DNA from: Tetrahymena thermophila SB210
Lineage: Eukaryota > Ciliophora > Oligohymenophorea > Hymenostomatida > Tetrahymenidae
NCBI RefSeq assembly: GCF_000189635.1
Contig: NW_002476463.1
Coordinates: forward strand, 1,054,001 to 1,118,000
Reading direction: 5' to 3'
DNA length: 64,000 nt
A program made the translations under genes and the position numbers. The notes beneath the pieces are model-generated. The model searched no databases and was not told the DNA's origin. It worked only from the letters and a program-made list of their open reading frames with translations. Of this stretch, positions 51,001-63,607 are shown one piece after another (positions within the stretch are counted from its first letter, which is position 1; the number at the start of each line of letters is the position of its first letter).

Positions 51001-53719
51001 AATAACCAAACTCAATTCTTGATTTTTTCACAAATGTTTTCAGCTCCAAAGATGCTTCCTAAGCAAATTTGCCTGTTTAAGCAGGAGGAATAAATAATCC
51101 CCATTCGATGAATTCAAGCAATGTTTAGAGTAACGTAAATAATTTATTTATAAATTAGAAAAGAAACAATTCAATAGAGAAATATACAATACCAACAGCA
51201 AGCTTTGCTATTAGTTACTCAAATAACAATCAAGTAACAAGCAATAATGCAATATCTGCTAAATCATCTATAATGAGTGCTAATTCTAAGAGAGAATCTA
51301 CCTAACCTACCTCTGACTACAAAGTTGCAAGCTCAAATTAAAACAATCCAAATTTAAGTAATTAACTTAGTGCAAGTAGTAGCTTTACCCAACCAATAAT
51401 TAAAGTGGGTAGCCAAGTAAATAATAAAGATAGCTTTCAAAATAGAACAAGCAGCTTACACAATAATAGCTAATAAATAGAGAAGAGTAAAATATAAGCT
51501 CCAAGATCAAGTCATAAAATTAAAACTAAGCAAGATGAAGATGATTAAAGTGAATTCGAAGAATTCTAAAAGGAATAGTTTTCATCTGCTTCAAGAAACA
51601 AATTAGACAAATCTTCTAGAATCAATTAAGTACAAGCTTCTCTTAGTCCACCAATCAAACCTAAACTCATGAGTAAAGTAGAATAAGTAAAATTTATAAA
51701 AGAATTTTCAGATAAAATTTGTTATTTTTTCAAATTTATTTCGGCTTAGTTTTTCAAAATGAATTCTCATTTTAGATTAAATTAATTTTTTCTAAATAAA
51801 TTTTTTGTTTATTTAATGAAATGTAATTTATTTTAATTTTAAATTAGTACTAGTATTAGCTAAGAACTCCAACAACTAAGTTTTTAAACAACTTTTAGTC
51901 TTAGGACAGTTCAAATAAATAAAGTGGGAGTGAAAATAAATTTAAGATGTCAAGAGACCAAAAGATTAAAACGAATGATATAAATGAAAGAAGCTTAACA
52001 ATTCCTAATGAAGACTCCTTTTGTGATGAAAATATAGATGAGATTAACTTAAATTAAATTTACAATGCCCAAACTGTACCTGTTAATTCTAACAAAAATA
52101 TCTTATCTGAATAGCCACAAGCTGCTCCCCTTAAAACAAATAACATGAATAATAACCAAAATATTCTTGGAAACAATAATAATAATCCTAACCCCTAAGT
52201 ATTGATGGAAAGTTCTAGGGTACTTTAAAAGAATATTTTTAGCAGTAACACTATAGAAAAAGGTAGAGAAGCATCTAACTCGAAGGATAACTTTAGCAAA
52301 CAATAATCTAACTCTCAATAGTATTCATCTTAATATTAGCAAAGCTAATCAAATTAATCTCATCAGAATTCATCTTTATCCCATTTTTAAAACTCTATGG
52401 CTGAATCTTCAATCTAAGATAAAAAAGAGAGAAAGTTGTATTCATAAAACTCCCATATTAGTTAGTCTTTTTCTAACTAAATGATAGGTAACAATATTGT
52501 AAATAACCAAAATAAGTCACAACTGTAAAACGAGCCCATAATAAATGTTACAGGTATCAGTTTGAACAGTAACGCTCATAGTAATAATATTGGATCTCCA
52601 TAGTCAATTATTTCTTTGAAGGAGGAATTTCTAAAAAGCTAAACTGTAAACAGTTCAGATTTATTGAAAAAATCTTAGCAACCTCTTAACTCAAATGCTC
52701 TAAAAAAAATACAAAATATGGGCCAAGTCTTCCAAAAATAAACAAAATAAAATTATTTCGACATGGCCAAAAAGCAAATCAGCCAAAAGAATTTCTAGCT
52801 AAGAGGACTCTTTCAAACTTACAAAGTTTCAAAAGAAGCTTGGAATGATTTTATATAAATTTTGTAAAACAAACCATTTAGCTTTTATGAATGCTAAAAT
52901 CTGAAAGACAAAAATAGTGAAGAAGTTCGACTCTTTTAAAATACTCCCAATAGCTATAAGTCCAGTCCGAGAATTCTCATCTTATCATAAGGTAATAAAA
53001 ATAAATTTTAATAATATAATTAATCATCATTAATAAAATTATAAATAATGTTTAATGTTATTATAAACAATCGTCATATTATTCTAAATACTTTTTAATA
53101 TAAAAAAAGAATTTGTATTGAGCATAAGTTCAAATTAATAAATAATCCATTAACTTTAACAAATCAAAAATGGTGTAAAAGTGAATAATATTATCGAAAA
53201 AGTAAGTTTTATTTATTTTTATTTTATGAGATCACTCTTAATAAAATTTTAATAATAGGAAGTAGCTTCATCGAAAGAAGATAAAAATAATTTCGTTTAA
53301 ATTAAATCATTCTTTTTTATGAGAAATCTGCTCAGAATAACTTCAAAGAAGTTCAATAACAATATTATTTCTTTTTACTTTAAAATCCCTTAAATATTTA
53401 AGAATCAAAAGTTTGAGAATACCTAATATTTCTAATTCATAGAAAAATTTGATTTGTCCCATTTGAAGGAAATCATCATCACCAAAAAATATAATGAAAT
53501 TCTCCATGAAATCTACTAGATCATAGATGAATCTGTAATTTATTTATTTATTGTTAAATTTTTAAATTAACATAATTTATTTTAATAAAGGAAAAGTTTG
53601 AAATTAAGAGCTTGTGTAACATGGAAAATGAGCTACAAGCATTAGACTGCATCAAGAAAGCTAAAGAATATTACACCATTCAAACAAGCACAAATATGTA
53701 TAACAACTACATGCATTGA
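48072..53719 (+). CDS. TBC1D23-like protein (TBC + rhodanese-like + PH-like)
   Basis: Exons: 48072-48261, 48453-48595, 48727-48818, 48988-49234, 49294-49436, 49498-49698, 49753-50081, 50136-50561, 50803-51686, 51848-52991, 53110-53201, 53259-53534, 53591-53719 (about 1431 residues). An in-frame ATG at 48380 gives a 1392-residue alternative that skips the first exon. The TBC Rab-GAP domain (about 105-340) shows HFWDYLLLN, the motif A region IRQDTKRTR and the Q-finger region YKQGLNELAAPFLY. A catalytically dead rhodanese-like domain follows (VYKDKQLDFKTFDLR, then SSDFIEYGFPYISIVEGG). Pairs of Cys (CPNPDC, CKYC) flank it. A 600-residue Ser/Asn/Gln linker leads to a C-terminal PH-like region (LLRITSKKFNNNIISFYFK, LKEIIITKKYNEIL) as in TBC1D23. 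In animals TBC1D23 bridges golgins to the WASH complex to capture endosomal vesicles at the trans-Golgi. It is about twice the human length. Confidence 0.87.
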
Positions 53720-55133
53720 ATCACTCTATCTAAGAAGATTCTACACATAAATAAATAATCCTTTCTCAAAAATTTTCGAAATGTTAAATAAAACATAATA
53801 TATTCCAAATTATTAGCGAAATTATTTAATTTTTTCTAATAAAACCTAATAAATTAAATATAATTACACTATAACTAATGAAAAGCTATAAACTGCAAAT
53901 AAATTCTACGCAATCCTATATAATAACTATCACTCACACTCACACACAAAAACTCCAATTTTTTTAAACCCCTAATAAAAGTTAGAGACTCTTCTTTTAT
54001 CATGTTAGCTTACTTAATATGCTCAATCGTAAACATAAAAAGTTCAAATTAAAAGATTAAGAGCAAACTAGTGATTTTTTTTTTCAGTCAAAATATTTTC
54101 CTACAGTTTTTATATAAACATATTCAACAGGATTATTGAGTAAATATGAATGAAATCTGCTTATCTTATTACACAGTAATATTTGTTACTCAAAAAGATA
54201 AGTAGAAATTTAATTCATAAAGCTTAAATTATATAAAAATAAGCTATTCTAATTCTTATAAAAAATTACACGGTATTATAATGCGTATAAATAAATATAT
54301 ATATCTTAAATTTAAAATCATCAAATGGTAAATTAATTATCTATTTTTTTGAAATAAACAAATTAATCAAATAAATAAATAAATAAATAAATATATTGTG
54401 TACCTTCATTTAACTGTTTTTGAAATAAAATAAATTTTTATATTAAATTAATATATTCAAAAAAAGTCATTGAAAATATTTTTATTTTATTTAAAACTCT
54501 TAAAATTAATGAATTAAAGCAGATAGATGAGTTATTATTCTTAAATATTATAAATAAAATAAGTATAATTAATATATTGCTTAATTTATATATCAACAGA
54601 AATTTATTTAGTTTTGATGATATTATTTAATTAATTAGAAATAAATGAGTGGAAATAAATTTTAATGTTTAAAGTAAATAAAATTTAATGAATGATTATA
54701 AAACTTTGGCGTACAAAAAATTAATTTTGATAGAAGAAAGCTAGTTAAATAATCTTAATAAATATAACAAAAAAAAAAAAAGCATCAAACTACTTAAAAA
54801 TACTATTTTTTTCTCAATCGATTTGATATCAAAAAAGCATTTGAAAAGTAAAGTGACCTTATTTATATCATTGCTATTTTGATTGATAGTTAAATTATTA
54901 ATAAATCTTAGTTAAAAAATTACAAATTTATATTTATCTAATTTTATTGTATTTAACTAATAAAAATTTATACAAGTATAGTAGAATAAATCCTAAATAT
55001 TAGCTTTAAAATCTTATAGTAAATCATTTAAGACGCATTTCCTTGATATTTATTGATATAAAATATCATTAAGACAGACAATACTATATTTTTAAGTTAT
55101 CAGAAATTACAATCTTTTTGGAATTGTTGAATT
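53720..55133. other. intergenic, AT-rich
   Basis: Downstream of the TBC gene. Includes a CACTCACACTCACACACA tract near 53930, an (AAAT)n run near 54367 and an A14 run near 54767. No gene was identified. Confidence 0.55.
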
Positions 55134-56726
55134 ATGATTAACCCACATTTCATGGATTCATATATGAAAAACATTCAAGCATAATCTCCTCCTAAAAATG
55201 GATAAATGAGAATGTTCCCTGAAAAATTTCATACTGATAAGATGTTTGGCTAACCATTAAATCGCATGGACCAAGAATAGGCAAAGCATTAAACAAAATT
55301 AAAAAACTATGGAGATATTGATAAAATAAATTAGATTTATAAGACAACATATAACATGAAGAATTAATTTAATTAGGGCAATACTTATTCAAATTTACAC
55401 TTTTCTAAAATGGCATATCAAAAAAATAGAGAATCATCTCTGGATACATCTACAGAATCTCTTAGGAGAACTGGAAAGAAAATGGTAAATAATAGCTTTA
55501 GCGATTCAAAGCCTATTTAGCAGACATACTAATCATAAAATCATCTTTAGAACTCCTACTTTTATTAGTAATAGAATTCTGCTAGAGATATGCAAGCGTA
55601 TTAGTAAAACATACCTAATTAAGAGACTCTTTCTAGCAGTAGACAATAAAATATTTAAAATAATGAAAATAAATTACCTCATACAACAATTGGCGACTTT
55701 TACAGATTACCTTCAAAAGATGATGTAAAATAGTATTAATATTCACCTCAAAAGAGGCCAGCTTTTGTTCCAGATAAAGTAAGTTGCAAAAAGAGATTCG
55801 ATGAACGTGATCACCATGATACTACAATAGTTTAGTTAATTAGCAGGACAAGCGAAACAGGCTTTCATAACGATACACCTTCAAAAAAGCTATTAAAATC
55901 AGATACATTTTAAGACTCCTTTAATCATCTGTTTAATTAGTAATAGCGAGGATAAGGATATAGACCTGGTAAAAAAGCAGCGAATTCCTCAAGAGAAAAT
56001 TCTGCTGAGAATTATCAATTCAAGAATATATTAACTGGGGAAAATGTATCAGGAGATAAAAGACAAGGTTTAGCTATTGTGGATAAATCTATGTATAAAA
56101 GAGAGGAGATGACGTTAGCAAATGAATTTAGATAAAAAGTTAATTCTTAGCGAACAAATTCAGCAAATCCAACCTATAAAAAGTTGTATTTTAGTAATAT
56201 TTTTAATAGAGAAGATATGTCTGGTAGCGATAACTTAAATTCTTCCTTAAATAATGGGTAAAACTCCACGACAAACAAATTAAGAGACAAGAAAGTAGCA
56301 TTATATGATTCAAACAATGTAAGAGGTTGTCTAGATCACTCTATTAGCAAAGATCCTATAGCAAATAATAGCAGTACATCTAGAGAAAGATAAATAAATA
56401 GAATCCCTATCAGCAATATTAGTAATAATGTATCTGCATTAATGATCTCCCATGAAATATTAACTAAATAACCAAAAGAGCAGCAAGATTTAATTAGTAA
56501 AATATTATAGACATAGAATACTCCTCATGGCAAGATGATATTAAAAGATCGTAACTAATCGCCAATGACAAAAGGCTTGTTAAAGAATGAAACTATGGGA
56601 ACTCCTTAGAGATTTTTACTATCAGACTCTTCAAATAAAATATCCAGCAAGCATTCCCATAATCTGATATCTTCCCCATTTGTAAAATCTACCAGAAACT
56701 GTACAACTTAGCCTTTCTTCAATTGA
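55134..56726 (+). CDS. unknown Ser/Asn/Gln-rich protein
   Basis: A single TGA-free frame of 530 residues. The protein is hydrophilic and probably disordered throughout, rich in Ser, Asn, Gln and Lys, with repeated Ser-Arg and Ser-Ser patches that could be phosphorylation sites (SSLDTSTESLRRTGKK, NSSREN, STSRERQ). Short ordered-looking islands are TTIGDFYRLPSKDDV, VDKSMYKREEMTLANEFRQK and VSALMISHEILTKQPKEQQD. No transmembrane segment, signal peptide or catalytic motif is visible. The first ATG in the frame was taken as the start. It might be a ciliate-specific cytoskeletal or signalling protein, but the sequence alone does not say. Confidence 0.75.
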
Positions 56727-58245
56727 AATTATATTAATTTGATAAAAAATAAATTTTTTTTATCCTTCTTAATGAAATAAATGCTTAAAATTTAACATTA
56801 AAATTGTAAATAAAAATTAAAACAAAAAAGAGTGAAATATATATATAACTAACATACATTCATACATACTTGTTTTTTTGTAAAAAAAATTATTTTTGTT
56901 ATTAATTAAATTATTTTTGAAAGAAATTTTTTTAATTTTTATAAAAAACTGTAAATTTATATATACTATCTATTTATTTCTATCAAAATAATCAAAATTT
57001 TAATTAAAAGATTGAGTTTTTTCTAGGTTTTTTGGCCTTACCTTGAAGATCAATTAAAAAAAGCCTAAGAGGTTTTATTGTTATTAATTTGAATTAATAA
57101 CTTTTTTAAATACTATTCATTAAACTAAAATTCTAACAGATTTGATAAGCTGTTATTGTTAAATATTATAGTGCAAAAAGTTTTCATTTATTTTCTAAAA
57201 TTAATAGATTTAATAATTTTAGAAAATATTTAATTCAAAAATGATCTTTTGAAAGGAAAAATGAATTATTTAATTACGCAGAGATATAAACTAGTAATGC
57301 AAATTATATCAAAAATAAGTACAGATTGGAAATAATATTTAAAAATATTCTTCAAAATTTTATTATTAGATTATATCAGTCTTTAAATTAATTTGTATCA
57401 AATTCTTAAAGCTTTTTTACATATTTGAATGATTAAAATAAATTTAAGATTTCAGTGAAGAATAATTTTTTAAAACAAAAAGATATTAATATTATTATAT
57501 ACTAATTGTGTTTAATTGTTGTTAAAACTATTTTTAAATATATTTTTTTTTGAGTTTTTCTTTTTTTGATAATTTCTAATAGATTAATATTTGTCAAAAT
57601 TAAAAGTTTGCTGACCAAATATATGATTATAAAAACCTTTTATTTGTTTATCAAATTAAATAATTTAAATTTAGAAAAAAACTTAGATCAGATTTATATC
57701 TATTTTTCTAGATTAAAAATTTGTTTTTTATGATATTTACACAAATTAGAAAAATAAGAGAAAATAAATTTTGTATTGCTTTCTTTATTTTGGTGATTTA
57801 ATTAAAAAACCTTACAAATTTATTCTTTTTTAAAATATATCAAATTTACATAAAAGATAATAGAAAATTTTCAGTATTGAAAAGTATGAGAATTTGTCAG
57901 TATTTTTTCAAATTAGAAATAGCAAACAAGTAAACTTAGAAACTTACAGATTCCTTTTTGTAATTAACTTTTGAGATGATACTGATAATATGAATATTAT
58001 TAAAAATATTTAGAAGTATATTTCCTAATCTTTTTTATTGTGCTTTTTTTTGGATATTTTATATTTTTCATAGAAAAATTGATTAATAGATAGATACTTA
58101 AGAGTGATAAATTATATCAATCAATATTAAGTTTGGTTTAACCTTATTAATTGCTTGAATACTCAAAATTTAACTTTAATTATTACTTGTAAAGAAAATT
58201 CAATTTAATTAATAAATTAATTAATTATCTAAAAAATAAAAAAAA
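56727..58245. other. intergenic, right part duplicated
   Basis: AT-rich DNA. From about 57217 it matches the sequence starting near 61033, marking the left edge of the lysozyme-gene duplication. No gene seen. Confidence 0.6.
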
Positions 58246-59052
58246 ATGAATAAATTATTAGTTGCAAGTTTAACTATCCTTTTAATTACTTCTTTTGCAA
58301 GAGCTTAAAAAGGAATCTTGGGATTTACTCCATAATACTCAGGATATTCCTAAGATAAGTATTTATGCATGAAAAACTCCTAAAATGAGTTCAAATACTA
58401 AAATCTTGTTGAAAAATAGATCTGGGGTTATGATCGCTACCATAAAACAGGGTAAAATTATGCTGATAATGTTGGTTTATCTACTAATTCTATTTATGTT
58501 CCCTGCATTAATATCAACGCAGCCGAGTTCCCATATTTTAGTTAAGAAAACTAACTCTTCACATTCCTTAAATACTTCCAACAAAATCATGATGTTTTCA
58601 AAGGAGATTTTTTGTGGGTTTCTATTGAGTAAAATTAATCTAAAAATTGCTAGTGGCATAATGACTTTAATATTAATTGTTCAGTTCTTGAAGAAATAAT
58701 GAACTAAGTTAGGCGCTCATTTGTTGGAGTTGGCAACATTGGTATAATGACAAGCAAGTAAGATTGGGAAGCCCTTTTTGGAAATAAATGTAACAAGTAC
58801 AGTAGTTACCCCCTTCACTATAAAAACTACGACAATAAACCTAATTTCAGTGATTGGTAATTTATTATTAAAAGTTTTCAATAATTTTTATTATTGAATT
58901 CTTTATTTTATTATTTATCTAAAATAATTTTAAATATACGATAAACAAACAGGATTCAATAAAAGTTTGGTGGCTGGACTAAACCATCAATGAAAACTTA
59001 CTCTAAGGGAAAATATGAATGCTACATGGAGGCCGAGTTGACTGTGTATTGA
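58246..59052 (+). CDS. GH25 (nematode LYS-like) lysozyme, type A, copy 1
   Basis: Exons 58246-58856 and 58953-59052 (96-nt intron inside a Trp codon) encode 236 residues. A signal peptide (KLLVASLTILLITSFARA) indicates secretion or delivery to food vacuoles. The body matches GH25 lysozymes of the nematode LYS-1 type: NYADNVGLSTNSIYVPC, FLWVSIEQ, VGVGNIGIMTSKQDWEALFG, HYKNYDNKPNFSDW, and the C-terminal FGGWTKPSMKTY ending LTVY. GH25 enzymes cleave peptidoglycan. The usual D-x-E pair of the fourth strand reads S-x-E here, so one acid is kept; the Asp of YD (HYKNYDN) is also kept. The first-strand Asp is not obvious in GILGFTPQYS. Activity is possible but unproven. Cys residues are probably disulfide-bonded. 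Confidence 0.85.
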
Positions 59053-59796
59053 TTCAACAGAAATTATTTATAAATAAATAACTAAATAAATAAATTAAAA
59101 CTAAGTATATATATGAAATTTTTATTATATTTTTATTTTCAGCATTAATTTTTTAAATTTGGTAAAATAAAAACAAGACTTTTTAAAATAAGATTAGATT
59201 TTACTTTTTTTATATTTTCACAGTATTTTTGCGGATATTAAATATAAAGTTATTTAACAATTAACTAGATGTAGGATTAAATTAATTAATCACAAAATAT
59301 GAAGAAAAAAATATAATTTTGACAAAAAGTAAATAAATTTAACTAAACTAAGCAATAAAACAAATTTAACTTAGAATAAATAACATTGTTTTTGATATTT
59401 TGATGAAGTTGAGAAGAACTTTTCTAGGTTGGTGTTTATTTATTTATATAGAATCATTTCTATTATTCGATTTTATAAAAGAAATCCTTTATATAGTAAT
59501 ATCATAAAATTTTGAATAAATTAGGTTTTATTAGAAAGACTTTTTAAATTTGGATTATGTTTAGATATAGTGTAATTTTCTTTTTGATTAACAATTTTTT
59601 TATAATATCAAAGAGATTTTCTAAATAATAAGAAATCATCAAAAATTATATTTATATTGGATTTAATAGATATACAATTTAATTAGGTATTTTATTTCTA
59701 TGAGAATTTCTATTGAATTTTTGAAAAAATAAATTAATCATCATTTTTCATAATTAATTTCAATTTAATAAAATTAAAACTAAAAAAATTTAATAA
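59053..59796. other. intergenic between lysozyme A and B copies
   Basis: AT-rich spacer, duplicated at 62889-63607. No additional gene. Confidence 0.6.
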
Positions 59797-60589
59797 ATGA
59801 ATAAAAGAATAATTTCTTGCTTTTTAATACTATTAGTTGCTTCAAGTGTCTACTCATAAAGTAGAATTGCCTTCTATGATTTACTTGACTATGAAGAAAA
59901 TATGTATTAATGCTTAAAGTTCTATAAAGTCTCTACTCAACTCGTTGATGGATTTAAAGATAACACCACAATATTTTCTCCCTAAGTTTAAGGTAAGATT
60001 GACAGAGCATAAGAATAAGGGATTTCTACAGATTTACTTTTTGACCCTTGCGTTAATACTGTCAGATAAGAGAATTTTTACACTCCTGAGCATCAAGTAA
60101 CTAAATTCTCTGAAAACTACAAATTTCTTACAGGCTACGAAAATATCTGGTTTAATGTCATTTAAAAAGCTGATAGAAATTGCTTTTGGTCAACTGATGC
60201 CAACTTAAATTGTGAAATTTTGACTAAATACATTTCCCTTCTCCAAGCCTAAACAGGTAAGAAAATTGGTATTCGCTCATCATCTCTTGACTGGTCCAAT
60301 ATCTTCGGTACTACCACAAACTGTGCTAATTTCGGCAACCTTCCACTTTCTTACATAAACTATAATCAAAAACCAAACTTCTAAGACTGGTAATATTTAA
60401 TTTATTTTTTTCGCAATCATAAAAAATGATATAATAAATAAAAGTTTAATTAAATTAAATATTTAAGTAAAAATATATTTAATTTTACAAAGGTAAGATT
60501 AATAATTCGGCTCTTGGAGAGGTCCTATGATGAAAGAATTTGACACTACTGAATTATGCGGTCTCACTACTACTTTATCTGTCTATTGA
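59797..60589 (+). CDS. GH25 (nematode LYS-like) lysozyme-like protein, type B, copy 1
   Basis: Exons 59797-60389 and 60493-60589 encode 229 residues, with the intron inside a Trp codon exactly as in type A, so A and B are ancient paralogues. The signal peptide is RIISCFLILLVASSVYS. Matching family positions are KIGIRSSSLDWSNIFG, LSYINYNQKPNFQDW, FGSWRGPMMKEF and the LSVY end. The positions equivalent to likely catalytic acids are changed: the strand-four motif reads WFNVIQ (N and Q) and YD reads YN. A non-enzymatic, perhaps binding or inhibitory, role is plausible. Its codon use (TAC, AAC, CTC, GGT) is more biased than that of its flanks, suggesting strong expression. Confidence 0.83.
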
Positions 60590-62077
60590 TTAATAAAATA
60601 TATAATAAATTAAAGAGATTTAATTTTTAGATTTATAAATTCATATTTATATTTTTAATACACAAAAAAAAAATCTAAATTTTAAAATTAATTTTTATTC
60701 TTTTGTCTTTAATTAAAGAATAAGTGTTACAATAAAAAATAAAAAGCTCTTTGCATTCTTAATCAAACATGCATAATAAATTTAAATTTTATTTAATTAC
60801 ATCATTATAAATTAAAATAATTAAACTTTTTAAAGTTTTTAAAATTTAATTAAAAAAATAAATAATTATTCATTAATTTAAATTAATACTATAAACAACA
60901 CAAAATAAAAAAATCTAAAAAAAATACTGAGAAAAGCTATAATATTATAAAAAAATTAAGAGCTTTATTTCGAAACTAAAAAAATTTTAATATGGTAACA
61001 TTTTTTCATGTAAACATATAAAACAATTTAAGTTTAGAAAATATTTAATTAAAAAATGACCTTTTGAAAGTAAAAATCATTTATTTAAACAGAGATGAAT
61101 ACTAATTAATCAAAATTTTTATAAAAATAAATAGATCTGAAATACTATTTGAAAATACTCATCAATATTTTATTATAAAGTTATATAAGCCTTTGCATTA
61201 ATTTATATACAATTCTTAAAGAATTTTTACTTATCAAAGTGATTAAAATAAATTTAAGATTTAACAGAAGAAAATAATTTCTATTTTTATAAATAATTAA
61301 TAAAATATGGATATATATATTATAATATTATAATTTACTAATTACTTTTAAGTTAAAACTGTTTTTAAATATATATTTTTTTAGTTTTTCTTTTTTTTTT
61401 GATACTTTCTAATAGATTGATTGAGAATTGTCAAAATTAAAAGTCAAAAAGAAGCTAATAAAAACTTTTTAATTGCTATCATATTAAATAATTTAAATGT
61501 AATAAAAAAATTTTACATCAGATATCAAACAATTTTTTTTAGAATAAAAATTTGTTTTTTATGATGTTTACACAAATAAGAAAAATAAGAGAAAACAAAT
61601 TTTGTATTGTTTTCTTTATTTTGGTGATTAAATTAATTAAAAAACCTAAAAAATTTATCCTTTTGTAAAATGTAAATCAATTTCCATAAAAGATAATAGA
61701 ACATTTTCTGTTTTAGAAAGGATAAGAATTTATCAGTATTTTTTTAAGTATCAAATTACAAACTAATAAACTTAGAAACTTACAGATAGCTTTTTGTAAT
61801 TAACTTCTGAGATGGCACTAATAATATGAATATTATTAAAAAATATTGAGAAGTATATTTATTTTATAATCTTTTTTTTATGGTGCTTTGATATTTTATA
61901 TTTTTCATCAATAAATTGATCAATAGATAGACTTAAGGGCGATAAATTATCTCAATTAATATTGTTTGGATTAACCTAATAATTGCTTGAATACTCAAAA
62001 TTTAACTTTAATTATTACTTGTAAAGAAAATTCAATTTAATTAATAAATTAATTAATTATCTAAAAAATAAAAAAAA
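60590..62077. other. intergenic, mostly duplicated
   Basis: The AT-rich spacer holds the junction of the two duplication units near 61033. No gene seen. Confidence 0.6.
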
Positions 62078-62888
62078 ATGAATAAACTATTAATTGCAAG
62101 TTTAACTATCCTTTTAATTACTTCTTTTGCAAGTGCTTAAAAAGGAATCTTGGGATTTACTCCATTATACTCAGGATATTCCTAAGATTAGTATTTATGC
62201 ATGAGAAACTCTTAAAACGGATTCAAATACTAAAACCTAGTTGAAAAATAGATCTGGGGTTATGATCGTTACCACAAAATAGGGTAAAATTATGCTGATA
62301 ATGTTGGTTTGTCCACTAATTCTATTTATGTTCCCTGCATCAATATCAACACAACTGACTACCCCTATTTTGGTTAAGAAAACTAACTCCTCACATTCCT
62401 TAAATACTTCCAACAAAACCACGATGTTTTAAAAGGAGATTTTTTGTGGATTTCTATAGAGTAAAATTAATCTAAAAATTGCTAGTGGCATAATGACTTT
62501 AATGTTAATTGTTCAGTTCTTGATGAAATAATGACTTAAGTTAGACGCTCAGCTGTTGGAGTTGATAGATTTGGTATAATGGCAAGCAAGTAAGATTGGG
62601 AAGCCCTTTTTGGAAATAAATGCAACAAGTACAGTAGTTTCCCTCTCCACTATAAAAACTATGACAATAAACCTAATTTCAGTGATTGGTAATTTATTAT
62701 TAAAAGTTTTCAATGATTTTCTATATTGAATTATTTTTTTATTTTACTATTTATCTAAAATAATTTTAAATATACAATTAATAAAAAGGAATGAATAAAA
62801 GTTTGGTGGCTGGACTAAACCTTCAATGAAAACTTACTCCAAGGGAAAATTCGAATGCTACATAGATGCTGATTTGACTGTGTATTGA
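62078..62888 (+). CDS. GH25 (nematode LYS-like) lysozyme, type A, copy 2
   Basis: Exons 62078-62688 and 62789-62888 have the same lengths as in copy 1 and encode 236 residues. The signal peptide is KLLIASLTILLITSFASA. The protein is nearly identical to copy 1 over most of its length, with changes such as WISIEQ for WVSIEQ, VGVDRFGIMASK for VGVGNIGIMTSK and a diverged second-exon start (NEQKFGGW). Several differences restore acidic residues (CYIDADLTVY versus CYMEAELTVY). The same E of S-x-E and the YD motif are kept. The second exon is preceded by a less conserved 3' splice region (AATAAAAAG). Both copies appear functional. Confidence 0.85.
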
Positions 62889-63607
62889 TTCAAACAAAAT
62901 TATTTATAAATAAATAACTAAATAAAATTAAAACTAAGTATATATATGAAAATTGTTTTTATATTTTTATTTTCAGCGTTCATTTTTTAAATTTGGTAAA
63001 ATGAAAACAAAACTTTTTAAAATAAGATTTGCTTTTACTTTTTATGATTTCACAGTATTGTTGTGGATTGAATAGATGAAAATTAATCAATAGCAAAATA
63101 TGAAGAAAAAAAATATATTTTAAGCCAAAAAGTAAATAAATTTAATTAAACTAATCAATAAAACAAATTTAACTTAGAATGAATGACATTATTTTTGAAA
63201 TTTTGATGAAGTTGAGAAGAACTTTTTTAGGTTAGTGTTTATTTATCTATTTCGAATGGGTTTTGATTTTTGATATTCAATTTAATAAAAGAAATCTTTT
63301 ATAAAGTAATATCATAAAATCCTGAATAGATTAGGTTTTATGAGAAAAACTTTATTTACTTAGATTAGGTTTAGATGTAATGTATTTTCCTTTTTGGTTA
63401 ACAATTTTATAATAATACTAGCTACCCTTTCTAAATAATAAGAAATCATCAAAAATTATATTTACATTGAATTTAATAAATATACAATTTAATTGGGTAG
63501 TTTACTGCTATCTGAATTTCTTTTGAATTATTGAAAAAATAATTAATCATCACTTTCTCATAATTAATTTCAATTTAATAAAATTAAAACTCAAAAAATT
63601 TTTTAAA
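62889..63607. other. intergenic between lysozyme A and B copies
   Basis: Duplicate of 59053-59796 with small indels. AT-rich, no gene. Confidence 0.6.

Noticed and set aside
58385..58699. Plus-strand ORF with a membrane-like N-terminus
   Set aside because: It is an out-of-frame reading of lysozyme A copy 1; the in-frame protein has a signal peptide and family motifs.
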